Shown: positions 1-4,915 of the stretch, piece after piece
Position numbering within the stretch: the stretch's first letter is position 1
How the letters are laid out: every line of letters starts with the position of its first letter
Source of the DNA: Clostridiales bacterium
GTDB lineage: Bacteria > Bacillota > Clostridia > Christensenellales > UBA3700
Direction of reading: 5' to 3'
DNA length: 8,595 nt
Assembly (NCBI GenBank): GCA_014799645.1
Contig: JAAVHQ010000029.1
Location: forward strand, 105,627-114,221
The notes under the pieces: model-generated
What the model was told of the DNA's origin: nothing
Databases searched by the model: none
What the model saw: only the letters and a program-made list of their open reading frames with translations
Position numbers and translations under genes: made by a program

Positions 1-731
1 CTCAAAAGACGCACGAGGATAAGAGCAAATATCTTCAAGATTTGTTTGATAAGATTTATTTGGATGACATTATTGCGAGAAATAAAATAAACAAAGATAA
101 GTCGATATTGGAAGACGTATTGAACGTCGTTTCTTCGTCTATAGGTTCGTTGACCAGTCCGTTTAATTTGGCTAATACTTTTTTAAGCGTGAAAAATAAA
201 AAAATCAGCGACGATACAATAGCAAAGTTTTTAGATTATTTTGTTGACGCGTTTATTTTGTATAAGGCGCAGAGATACAACGTCAAAGGCAGAAAGTATA
301 TCGGCTCTCCGCTCAAATATTATTTTTCGGATATAGGTCTTAGGAACGCGCGTCTTAATTTCAGACAGCAAGAAGAAAATCATATTATGGAAAATATAAT
401 TTACAATGAGTTGCTCGTAAGGGAGTTTAACGTTGACGTAGGAATTATAGATTATAATTACCGTGATTCAGACGGCAAGAGTAAGCGCGCGCAACTTGAG
501 GTGGATTTTGTAGCAAACAAGGGTAGTCAAAGATACTATATACAATCCGCGCTTTCAGTAGCAAGCGAGGAAAAGCGTGCGCAAGAAAAACAATCTCTAA
601 ATCGCATTGACGATTCATTTAAGAAAATCATAGTAATTAAAGACGATATTATACCGTGGCACGACGAGCAAGGTGTGCTATATATCGGTATAGAAAGGTT
701 TTTGTTGGATGAAAATGCTATGAATTTATAG
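1..731 (+). CDS. DUF4143-type AAA ATPase, C-terminal part (5'-truncated by window edge)
   Basis: The reading frame is open from base 3 to the TAG at 729-731, so the 242 visible residues are the C-terminal part of a longer protein. An internal TTG at 42 could be taken as a start, but the residues before it (QKTHEDKSKYLQDL) continue the family pattern, so the real start lies outside the window. The segment KYLQDLFDKIYLDDIIARNKI matches the helix after the ATPase domain in the AAA/DUF4143 family. The block ending EVDFVANKG..RYYIQSA, followed by DSFKKIIVIKD and a C-terminal hydrophobic FLL, is the DUF4143 domain, which has a restriction-endonuclease-like fold. The P-loop half is not visible. Cellular role in this family is poorly defined; many members sit in accessory regions. 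Codons are richer in AT than in the ribosomal genes to the right. It ends 4 bp from the stop of the convergent XRE gene, with no terminator hairpin between them. Confidence 0.85.
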   Translation, partial: QKTHEDKSKYLQDLFDKIYLDDIIARNKINKDKSILEDVLNVVSSSIGSLTSPFNLANTFLSVKNKKISDDTIAKFLDYFVDAFILYKAQRYNVKGRKYIGSPLKYYFSDIGLRNARLNFRQQEENHIMENIIYNELLVREFNVDVGIIDYNYRDSDGKSKRAQLEVDFVANKGSQRYYIQSALSVASEEKRAQEKQSLNRIDDSFKKIIVIKDDIIPWHDEQGVLYIGIERFLLDENAMNL

Positions 732-735
732 TAGT

Positions 736-948
736 TTACTTGTGAATATCTCTTCCGACGAGTTCATCAAGGCTGATGCCGTAGAAGTCTGCTAATATTA
801 CGCAAGCGTCAACATTAGGAACGTTGACATTGTTTTCCCACGCGCTTAGATTAGGTTGAACAATTCCGGTTGCTTTGGATACTTGTTCTTGCGTATAGCC
901 GCCAATTTGTCTTTGCTGTCTTAATGCTTCACCGTAATTTAACTTCAT
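736..948 (-). CDS. Small XRE-family helix-turn-helix repressor
   Basis: This 70-residue protein is essentially one Cro/C1-type (HTH_3) DNA-binding domain. Residues about 6-62 carry the pattern LRQQRQIGGYTQEQVSKATG, then a recognition helix with QPNLSAWENN, then VPNVDACVILADFYGISLDELVG, which is the canonical five-helix arrangement. There is no extra sensor, dimerisation or peptidase domain, so it probably works as a simple dimeric repressor. The ATG at 946-948 is preceded by AGAGGTG with good spacing. It is divergent from the SLOG-like gene at 1056, and the shared region holds two matching operator-like sites, so autorepression plus repression of the SLOG gene is the simplest reading (inference). 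It could instead be a solitary orphan regulator with targets elsewhere. Family assignment is firm; the regulon is inferred from position. Confidence 0.9.
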   Translation of the reverse strand: MKLNYGEALRQQRQIGGYTQEQVSKATGIVQPNLSAWENNVNVPNVDACVILADFYGISLDELVGRDIHK

Positions 949-952
949 AAAA

Positions 953-960
953 TCACCTCT
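953..960 (-). promoter_or_regulatory. Ribosome binding site of the XRE repressor gene
   Basis: On the minus strand AGAGGTGA lies about 5 nt before the ATG at 948, which supports that start. Confidence 0.7.
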
Positions 961-968
961 TGAAACAT

Positions 969-999
969 TTTATAGGAATTCTAATATGTCCGCTTGCAA
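969..999 (-). promoter_or_regulatory. Candidate promoter of the XRE repressor gene
   Basis: Read on the minus strand, the TTGCAA at 999-994 can act as -35 and TATAAA at 974-969 as -10, with a rather long 19-bp spacer. TTGCAA is self-complementary, so this would be the same hexamer used by the divergent SLOG promoter. The predicted transcript would begin near 962 and carry only a very short leader before the AGAGGTG ribosome binding site. The -10 overlaps operator site 1, which fits autorepression. The spacing is not ideal, so this is weaker than the promoter facing the other way. Confidence 0.45.
971..987. promoter_or_regulatory. Operator-like site 1 (XRE repressor)
   Basis: The sequence TATAGGAATTCTAATAT is an imperfect palindrome sharing its first ten bases with site 2 at 1000. 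It lies across the likely -10 region of the XRE gene on the minus strand. Its centre is one base shorter than site 2, so half-site spacing may differ and affinity may be lower. Binding by the adjacent XRE protein is an inference. Confidence 0.6.
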
Positions 1000-1022
1000 T
1001 ATAGGAATTTCTATATTATAAT
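994..1022 (+). promoter_or_regulatory. Sigma-A promoter of the SLOG-like gene
   Basis: TTGCAA at 994-999 (-35) and a perfect TATAAT at 1017-1022 (-10) are separated by exactly 17 bp. Transcription would start near 1029, leaving a leader of about 27 nt with AAGAGG at 1045-1050 before the ATG at 1056. The entire 17-bp spacer is operator site 2, so a bound repressor would occlude RNA polymerase. Confidence 0.8.
1000..1016. promoter_or_regulatory. Operator-like site 2 (XRE repressor), within promoter spacer
   Basis: TATAGGAATTTCTATAT contains a 14-bp near-palindrome at 1001-1014 (ATAGGAATTTCTAT, 12 of 14 positions match its reverse complement). It repeats site 1 in the same orientation 29 bp away, close to three helical turns, so two bound dimers would lie on roughly the same face of the DNA. 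It occupies exactly the spacer between the -35 and -10 of the SLOG promoter. Confidence 0.65.
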
Positions 1023-1055
1023 AATCATAGACAAAGGATTAGATAAGAGGCATAT

Positions 1056-1544
1056 ATGAAAGTCGCTTTTATAGGGCATAGAAATTTTAACAGTGATCTA
1101 CTTGCCCGTACAGTGTTGTATAAAGTTATAGACTTGGTTGAAAAATTGATTACTGAAAATAGGGCAAAAACATTTATTTTTGGCGCAATGGACGGCTTTG
1201 ACTATATGGGGTACGTTACTGTAACGGAATTAAGAGCAGAAAAGTATCCGCGCCTAAAACGTTTTTACATAAGTCAAATTCCCGAAGGACTTATTGAATC
1301 AAAAAAGATTTTTATTGAGAATTTTGAAAAATTCAAATTTCCTTTTAAGGATATAAATGCCGGAAATCAGCGGTTTTTCAAAAGAAACGAATTGATTGTG
1401 GACGCGTGCGATATGCTTGTTGTCTATTATGATAAGGATTATCCTGAAAAAGAAACGAAAAAAGCCTATAATTACGCTGTGGCTAAGGGCAAGAAAATTA
1501 TCAATTTATTTGACGAGGAACAGGCAAGATATTTGAATTTTTAG
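1056..1544 (+). CDS. SLOG-superfamily (YpsA/DUF1273-like) Rossmann protein
   Basis: This 162-residue protein opens with MKVAFIGHRNF, a beta strand followed by a GHR turn typical of SLOG nucleotide-binding folds. It then has a glycine-containing FIFGAMDGFDYMGY loop near residues 41-54, a central NELIVDACDMLVVYYD strand near 111-126, and a final helix/strand AYNYAVAKGKKIINLF. These correspond to the ligand-binding positions of YpsA/DUF1273 and DprA-like proteins, which bind nucleotides or nucleotide-derived ligands. No membrane segment or fused effector domain is present; it is a stand-alone SLOG domain. ATG 1056 is chosen because AAGAGG ends 5 nt before it and the promoter at 994-1022 is well placed. 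The gene is divergent from the XRE repressor and probably controlled by it. The true ligand and role are unknown; it could be a housekeeping YpsA-like protein or an accessory sensor. Codon use is AT-rich, unlike the ribosomal genes. Confidence 0.75.
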   Translation: MKVAFIGHRNFNSDLLARTVLYKVIDLVEKLITENRAKTFIFGAMDGFDYMGYVTVTELRAEKYPRLKRFYISQIPEGLIESKKIFIENFEKFKFPFKDINAGNQRFFKRNELIVDACDMLVVYYDKDYPEKETKKAYNYAVAKGKKIINLFDEEQARYLNF

Positions 1545-1567
1545 AAAAAAATACCTATTTTTCCGTC

Positions 1568-1599
1568 GAATGTACAAATTTTACATAAATTTTACATTC
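1568..1599. repeat. Tandem 11-bp repeat and flanking inverted repeat upstream of the S10 promoter
   Basis: AAATTTTACAT occurs twice back to back (1576-1586 and 1587-1597). The block is bounded by GAATGTA (1568-1574) and TACATTC (1593-1599), a 7-bp inverted repeat. The repeat period matches one helical turn, and the block ends 7-8 bp before the -35 hexamer. It may be an UP element for the alpha subunit of RNA polymerase, or a protein-binding site; which of the two cannot be told from sequence. Confidence 0.6.
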
Positions 1600-1605
1600 A
1601 TTCGA

Positions 1606-1634
1606 TTGCCTAATTTTCTTTTATTAGGTACAAT
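1606..1634 (+). promoter_or_regulatory. Probable main promoter of the S10-spc operon
   Basis: TTGCCT at 1606-1611 (-35) and TACAAT at 1629-1634 (-10) are 17 bp apart, each one or two bases off consensus. Transcription would start near 1641, giving a leader of about 190 nt before rpsJ. AT-rich phased repeats lie immediately upstream. No comparable promoter was seen between 1640 and rpsJ. The spacer includes CCTAAT/ATTAGG, which forms a small inverted repeat but has no following T run. Confidence 0.75.
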
Positions 1635-1640
1635 CATTTA

Positions 1641-1831
1641 TGCTTATGCCGAGAGGGATGAAGCGGGAGGTTACTGCTTATATAAGGAGAGAACTTCCGT
1701 GGACAAGAGTCCGACAATCGGGCGACTAACGGATTTGGGCTATTCTGCAAGCCCATTTTTAACGGCAGAAGTGGAACGCACGGAAGTGCAATAGAAAAAA
1801 ATAAGAAAAGTTAGGAAAAGGAGAAAGAAAA
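1641..1831 (+). ncRNA. Structured 5' leader RNA of the S10-spc operon (candidate cis-regulator)
   Basis: This stretch has no convincing gene; an open frame through it begins upstream of the promoter and looks like no protein. Visible pairings include TGCCG 1647-1651 with CGGCA 1763-1767, which would close a multibranched domain; GGAGGTT 1666-1672 with AACTTCC 1692-1698 (one G-U); GGAC-AAGA-GTCC at 1701-1712; CCGA-CAA-TCGG at 1711-1721; TGGGCT/AGCCCA at 1736-1755 followed by TTTTT; and GCAC-GGAA-GTGC at 1778-1789. ACTTCCGTG (1693-1701) is also perfectly complementary to CACGGAAGT (1779-1787), so two states compete. In E. coli the S10 leader is bound by L4 and controls both termination and translation; a similar role here is an inference from position only. 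The 3' end is A-rich and single-stranded up to the rpsJ ribosome binding site AAGGAG at 1818-1823. Confidence 0.6.
1736..1760 (+). terminator. Possible attenuator hairpin in the S10 leader
   Basis: A 6-bp stem TGGGCT (1736-1741) / AGCCCA (1750-1755) with an 8-nt loop is followed at once by TTTTT (1756-1760). This is the layout of a modest intrinsic terminator, located about 100-120 nt into the leader and before rpsJ, so it would act as an attenuator rather than as an end of the upstream gene. The stem is short and the T run only five bases, so it may instead be one helix of a stable leader fold. Confidence 0.45.
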
Positions 1832-2140
1832 ATGGCAGGACAAACAATCAGAATCAGACTAAGAGCGTACGACCACAACCTTATCGACGTAGCGTCGGAT
1901 AAGATAGTTGAGACGGCAAAGAGAAGCGGAGTACAGGTTTCCGGACCTATCCCACTTCCTACGGAAAAGGAAATCGTTACGATTATCAGAGCGGTCCACA
2001 AGTATAAGGATTCGAGAGAGCAATTCGAGTTGCGTACTCATAAAAGACTTATCGATATATTGAACCCAACTGCTAAGGCGGTAGACGCGCTTATGAAACT
2101 CGATTTGCCCGCAGGCGTTGATATTCAAATCAAACTCTAA
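1832..2140 (+). CDS. rpsJ: 30S ribosomal protein S10
   Basis: This 102-residue protein is S10 at full family length. It begins AGQTIRIRLRAYDHNLID and has the conserved GPIPLPTEKEI segment (about residues 39-49) and the signature loop KDSREQFELRTHKRLIDI (about 59-76), which reaches into the 30S head and contacts 16S rRNA. S10 is also the NusE partner in Nus antitermination complexes in bacteria generally. The ATG at 1832 is preceded by AAGGAG at 1818-1823, 8 nt away. It is the first gene of the operon, downstream of the structured leader, and is followed by the longest gap in the cluster (84 nt), which suggests its expression may be tuned apart from rplC. Confidence 0.98.
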   Translation: MAGQTIRIRLRAYDHNLIDVASDKIVETAKRSGVQVSGPIPLPTEKEIVTIIRAVHKYKDSREQFELRTHKRLIDILNPTAKAVDALMKLDLPAGVDIQIKL

Positions 2141-2171
2141 GCAGCAAATCAAAACACAAACAAGTCAATTA

Positions 2172-2192
2172 AAAACTGCGTTAAGCGGTTTT
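2172..2192 (+). promoter_or_regulatory. Hairpin in the rpsJ-rplC gap
   Basis: AAAACTGC (2172-2179) pairs with GCGGTTTT (2185-2192) through 8 bp including one G-U, with loop GTTAA. The 3' arm ends in four T residues, so it resembles a weak intrinsic terminator, or an RNA processing or stabilising element. It ends 14 nt before the rplC Shine-Dalgarno sequence. Confidence 0.5.
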
Positions 2193-2205
2193 GCGAAATA
2201 AAATT

Positions 2206-2211
2206 AGGAGG
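2206..2211 (+). promoter_or_regulatory. Ribosome binding site of rplC with long spacing
   Basis: AGGAGG lies 13 nt before the rplC ATG at 2225, longer than the usual 5-10 nt. A nearer ATG at 2212-2214 directly abuts the AGGAGG and would encode only six codons before a TAA that overlaps the rplC start, so it is not a plausible alternative start for L3. Confidence 0.65.
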
Positions 2212-2224
2212 ATGAACTTTATCT

Positions 2225-2845
2225 ATGAATAAAGCAATCATTGGAAAAAAGTTGGCAATGAGTCAAATTTTTGCACCGGACGGCACTGTTATCCCTGTGA
2301 CGATAGTCCAAGCGGGTCCGTGTCCTATCGTGCAAAAGAAAACCCTTGAAAACGACGGTTACGAAGCGTTGCAAATCGCTTTCGGCGACATCAAAGAAAA
2401 GAACGTCACCAAGCCGGTTAAGGGTCATTACAAGAAAGCAGGCGTTACGCCAAGAAGAGTTTTGAGAGAATTCAGAACGGAAGTTGCTTCTTATGAACTC
2501 GGTCAGGAATTGACCTGCGCGCAGTTCGCTGAAGGTTCTCTCGTAGACGTAAGCGGCACGTCAAAAGGTCACGGCTTTACCGGCGCGGTAAAGAGATGGA
2601 ATCATCACTGCGGACCTATGGCGCACGGTTCCGGTTACCACAGAGGCGTAGGTTCTATGGGCGCTTGTTCGACTCCTTCGAGAGTATTCAAGAACAAGAA
2701 AATGTCCGGACATTGGGGTAATGAGAAAGTTACTGTCAGAAACCTCACGGTGGCAAGAGTCGATGCCGAACGTAATCTTCTTTTCATCAAGGGCGCAATC
2801 CCCGGAGCTAAGGGTAACGTCGTTGTTGTAAAGCAAAACGGTTAA
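2225..2845 (+). CDS. rplC: 50S ribosomal protein L3
   Basis: L3 is a primary binding protein of 23S rRNA and reaches the peptidyl transferase region. The 206 residues are normal family length. The N-terminus MNKAIIGKKLAMSQIF aligns with the family start, and the central extension contains GPMAHGSGYHRGVGSMGA and PSRVFKNKKMSGHWGNEKVTV (about residues 135-175), followed by DAERNLLFIKGAIPGAKG. The first motif normally reads GMT/GMS after the lysines; here an alanine replaces that glycine. Start 2225 is chosen on alignment, despite a Shine-Dalgarno spacing of 13 nt. The stop is 14 nt before rplD, which has its own AAAGGAGTG. Confidence 0.98.
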   Translation: MNKAIIGKKLAMSQIFAPDGTVIPVTIVQAGPCPIVQKKTLENDGYEALQIAFGDIKEKNVTKPVKGHYKKAGVTPRRVLREFRTEVASYELGQELTCAQFAEGSLVDVSGTSKGHGFTGAVKRWNHHCGPMAHGSGYHRGVGSMGACSTPSRVFKNKKMSGHWGNEKVTVRNLTVARVDAERNLLFIKGAIPGAKGNVVVVKQNG

Positions 2846-2859
2846 AGGAGTGAGCAAAA

Positions 2860-3492
2860 ATGAAGGTTAATGTTTTAGATATAAAAGCAAAGAAAGTAGG
2901 CGAGATTGAACTCAACGACGCGGTATTCGGCGTTGAATACAACGAAGCGCTTATCCACCAAGTAGTAGTTGCTCAGTTGGCAAACAAAAGACAAGGTACG
3001 AAATCCACTTTGACCCGTACGGAAGTCAGAGGCGGAGGCAAGAAGCCTTGGAGACAAAAGGGCACAGGACGCGCTAGACAAGGTAGCATCAGAAGCCCGC
3101 AATGGACAGGCGGCGGCGTAGTATTCGCTCCGAAGCCCAGAGACTTCTCGCAGAAGATAAACAAGAAGATGAAGACGACGGCTACGCTTTCCGCTTTGAG
3201 CGCAAAGGTAAGCGACAACGACTTTATCGTGTTGGACAAACTTCAACTTCAAGAAGCAAAGACCAAGTATATCGCTCAAATGCTCAAAGCTTTTGAAATC
3301 GAAAGCAAAGTATTGATTGCGGTTGCAAACGACGACGAAGCAGTTTTGAGAGCTTGCGCAAACATTCAGAACGTAACTCTTATCAACGCTGATTTGGTAA
3401 ACGTATACGACTTGGCTTCCAACACAAAATGTATCTTCACCGTTGACGCGGTAGAAAAGATTCAGAAAAGATTTGAGGAGGTATGCGAATAA
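2860..3492 (+). CDS. rplD: 50S ribosomal protein L4
   Basis: L4 is an early assembly protein lining part of the exit tunnel, and in E. coli it is also the autogenous regulator of the S10 operon. The 210 residues include the long basic tunnel loop, about residues 43-105, with TRTEVRGGGKKPWRQKGTGR, ARQGSIRSPQWTGGGVVF and PKPRDF in order. The C-terminal globular part ends VYDLASNTKCIFTVDAVEKI, typical of the family. It starts after AAAGGAGTG with 8-9 nt spacing. Its TAA stop (3490-3492) overlaps the rplW ATG by one base (TAATG), and the rplW ribosome binding site lies inside its last codons, so translation of the two is probably coupled. Whether this L4 binds the leader at 1641-1831 is an open question. 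Confidence 0.98.
   Translation: MKVNVLDIKAKKVGEIELNDAVFGVEYNEALIHQVVVAQLANKRQGTKSTLTRTEVRGGGKKPWRQKGTGRARQGSIRSPQWTGGGVVFAPKPRDFSQKINKKMKTTATLSALSAKVSDNDFIVLDKLQLQEAKTKYIAQMLKAFEIESKVLIAVANDDEAVLRACANIQNVTLINADLVNVYDLASNTKCIFTVDAVEKIQKRFEEVCE
3476..3481 (+). promoter_or_regulatory. Ribosome binding site that fixes the rplW start
   Basis: AGGAGG at 3476-3481 is one base from an in-frame ATG at 3483 but 10 nt from the ATG at 3492. Only the second spacing is workable, so L23 begins MNKYDIII rather than MRIMNKYD. Confidence 0.75.
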
Positions 3493-3782
3493 TGAATAAA
3501 TATGATATTATTATATCCCCAATCCTTACGGAAAAGAGTTATGACGGTATCGCTGACAAAAAGTATACTTTCAAAGTAGCGCAAGATGCTACGAAAACTC
3601 AGATAAAGGTTGCCGTTGAAGACATCTTCGGCGTAAAGGTAGCAAAAGTCAACACTGTCAACGTTGACGGCAAGAAAAAGAGAATGGGCAAGTACGAAGG
3701 TACGACGACCGGTTACAAGAAAGCCGTAGTTACTTTGACAGAAGATAGCAAGACAATCGAATTCTTCGAGAGTTTGGCATAA
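3492..3782 (+). CDS. rplW: 50S ribosomal protein L23
   Basis: L23 sits at the exit of the peptide tunnel and docks trigger factor and SRP. The 96-residue product starts MNKYDIIISPILTEKSYDGI, matching the family's opening with its P-x-LTEKS motif. It continues with YTFKVAQDATKTQIKVAVE, IFGVKVAKVNTVNV, and the basic stretch GKKKRMGKYEGTTTGYKKAVV before an acidic C-terminal strand. An ATG three codons upstream (3483) is rejected because it is one base from the Shine-Dalgarno sequence. The start overlaps the rplD stop (TAATG). rplB follows after 15 nt, with GGGAGG in the gap. Confidence 0.97.
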   Translation: MNKYDIIISPILTEKSYDGIADKKYTFKVAQDATKTQIKVAVEDIFGVKVAKVNTVNVDGKKKRMGKYEGTTTGYKKAVVTLTEDSKTIEFFESLA

Positions 3783-3797
3783 TGGGAGGACAAGATA

Positions 3798-4622
3798 ATG
3801 GCTATTAAGAGATATAAACCTACTTCCCCCGCGCGTCGTTTTATGACCGTATCGGCATTCACCGAGATTACGACCACCGTTCCTGAAAAAGGTTTGCTTG
3901 AATCTTTGAGCAAGTCGGGCGGTAGAAACGCAACAGGTAGAATTACCGTAAGACACATCGGCGGCGGCAATAGAAGAAAGTACAGAATAATTGATTTCAA
4001 GCGTAATAAGGACAACGTACCTGCAAAGGTTGCTTCTATCGAGTACGACCCGAACCGCAGCGCAAACATCGCGCTTTTGGTATACGCAGACGGTGAGAAG
4101 AGATATATTATCGCGCCTCTCGGTTTGCAAAAGGGCGACACCGTTATGAGCGGCGAGAATGCGGACATCAAGACGGGCAACACGCTTCCTCTTGAAAAGA
4201 TCCCCGTAGGTACTGTAATCCACAATATCGAAATGCACCCCGGCAAAGGCGGTCAAATCGCTAGATCGGCAGGCAATTCGGCTCAGTTGATGGCAAAGGA
4301 AGGCAAGTACGCTACGCTCAGACTTCCGAGCGGCGAGATGAGATATCTTCCTATCAAGTGCAGAGCGACAATCGGTCAGGTTGGCAATCTCGAACACGAA
4401 ATCGTTTCTATCGGTAAAGCAGGTCGTAAACGTCATATGGGCGTAAGACCGACCGTCCGCGGCGTTGTAATGAACCCTTGCGATCACCCGCACGGCGGTG
4501 GCGAAGGAAAATCGCCTATCGGTATGCCGAGTCCTGTAACTCCTTGGGGTAAACCTGCTTTGGGTTACAAGACCAGAAAGAAGAACAAGAGCAACAAGTT
4601 CATCATCAAGCGTGTGAATTAG
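3798..4622 (+). CDS. rplB: 50S ribosomal protein L2
   Basis: L2 is a large 23S rRNA-binding protein near the peptidyl transferase centre and is needed for subunit association. The 274 residues are the expected length. Visible blocks are MAIKRYKPTSPARRFMTV at the start, GRNATGRITVRHIGGGNRRK (about 41-60), YDPNRSANIALLVYADGEKRYI, CRATIGQVGNLEHE, and the conserved C-terminal DHPHGGGEGKSPIGMPSPV region (about 229-247), which contains the histidine linked to peptidyl transferase function in E. coli. The tail is GYKTRKKNKSNKFIIKRVN. It starts 8 nt after GGGAGG. Its TAG stop is part of TAGGAGG, the rpsS ribosome binding site. Confidence 0.98.
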   Translation: MAIKRYKPTSPARRFMTVSAFTEITTTVPEKGLLESLSKSGGRNATGRITVRHIGGGNRRKYRIIDFKRNKDNVPAKVASIEYDPNRSANIALLVYADGEKRYIIAPLGLQKGDTVMSGENADIKTGNTLPLEKIPVGTVIHNIEMHPGKGGQIARSAGNSAQLMAKEGKYATLRLPSGEMRYLPIKCRATIGQVGNLEHEIVSIGKAGRKRHMGVRPTVRGVVMNPCDHPHGGGEGKSPIGMPSPVTPWGKPALGYKTRKKNKSNKFIIKRVN

Positions 4623-4633
4623 GAGGAGCGAAA

Positions 4634-4912
4634 ATGAGTAGATCAGTAAAGAAAGGACCTTTCGTTGAAAAGAGACTTATAGACAGAATCATCGCAATGA
4701 ACAACGCCAACGAAAAGAAGGTAGTCAAGACTTGGTCAAGATCTTCGACAATCTTCCCTGATATGGTTGGACACACGATTGCCGTACACGACGGCAGAAA
4801 ACACGTTCCGGTATACATCACCGAAGATATGGTCGGTTGCAAACTCGGCGAGTTCGCTCCGACGAGAACCTTCAAAGGTCATGCCGGCGAGAAAACGACA
4901 GGAAGGAGATAA
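4634..4912 (+). CDS. rpsS: 30S ribosomal protein S19
   Basis: S19 lies in the head of the 30S subunit and forms a complex with S13 near the A-site tRNA. The 92-residue product has the full pattern: MSRSVKKGPFVEKRLIDRI at the N-terminus, KTWSRSSTIFPDMVGHTIAV in the middle, and HDGRKHVPVYITEDMVGCKL with GEFAPTRTFKGHAG toward the end. Length and motifs are ordinary. The AGGAGG ribosome binding site at 4621-4626 shares bases with the rplB stop, and the gap to rplV is only 3 nt, with the rplV Shine-Dalgarno lying inside the rpsS 3' end. Confidence 0.98.
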   Translation: MSRSVKKGPFVEKRLIDRIIAMNNANEKKVVKTWSRSSTIFPDMVGHTIAVHDGRKHVPVYITEDMVGCKLGEFAPTRTFKGHAGEKTTGRR

Positions 4913-4915
4913 AAA

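Noticed and set aside
1547..1562. AAAAATA-CC-TATTTTT inverted repeat after the SLOG stop as terminator
   Set aside because: The stem is pure A-T with almost no loop, so it would not be a stable intrinsic terminator; it may only contribute weakly.
1606..1628. CCTAAT/ATTAGG inverted repeat as terminator of the SLOG gene
   Set aside because: No T run follows and the bases are the spacer of a good promoter.
1768..1783. Resemblance of GAAGTGGAACGCACGG to the T-box motif (AGGGTGGNACCGCG)
   Set aside because: The match is partial, it lies after rather than before the terminator-like hairpin, and no specifier stem was found. An r-protein operon is not a usual T-box target.
1570..1794. Open frame of 74 codons between the SLOG gene and rpsJ, including a GTG at 1699 after AAGGAGAG that would give a 31-residue peptide
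   Set aside because: The long frame starts upstream of the operon promoter, shows no protein-like pattern, and covers bases that form several RNA helices. The short GTG version lacks conserved features or a codon run typical of an attenuation peptide.
3462..4493. 343-codon open frame on the minus strand
   Set aside because: It lies antisense to rplW and rplB, whose products are unmistakable, and arises from their codon bias. Its translation is low-complexity and has no family signature.
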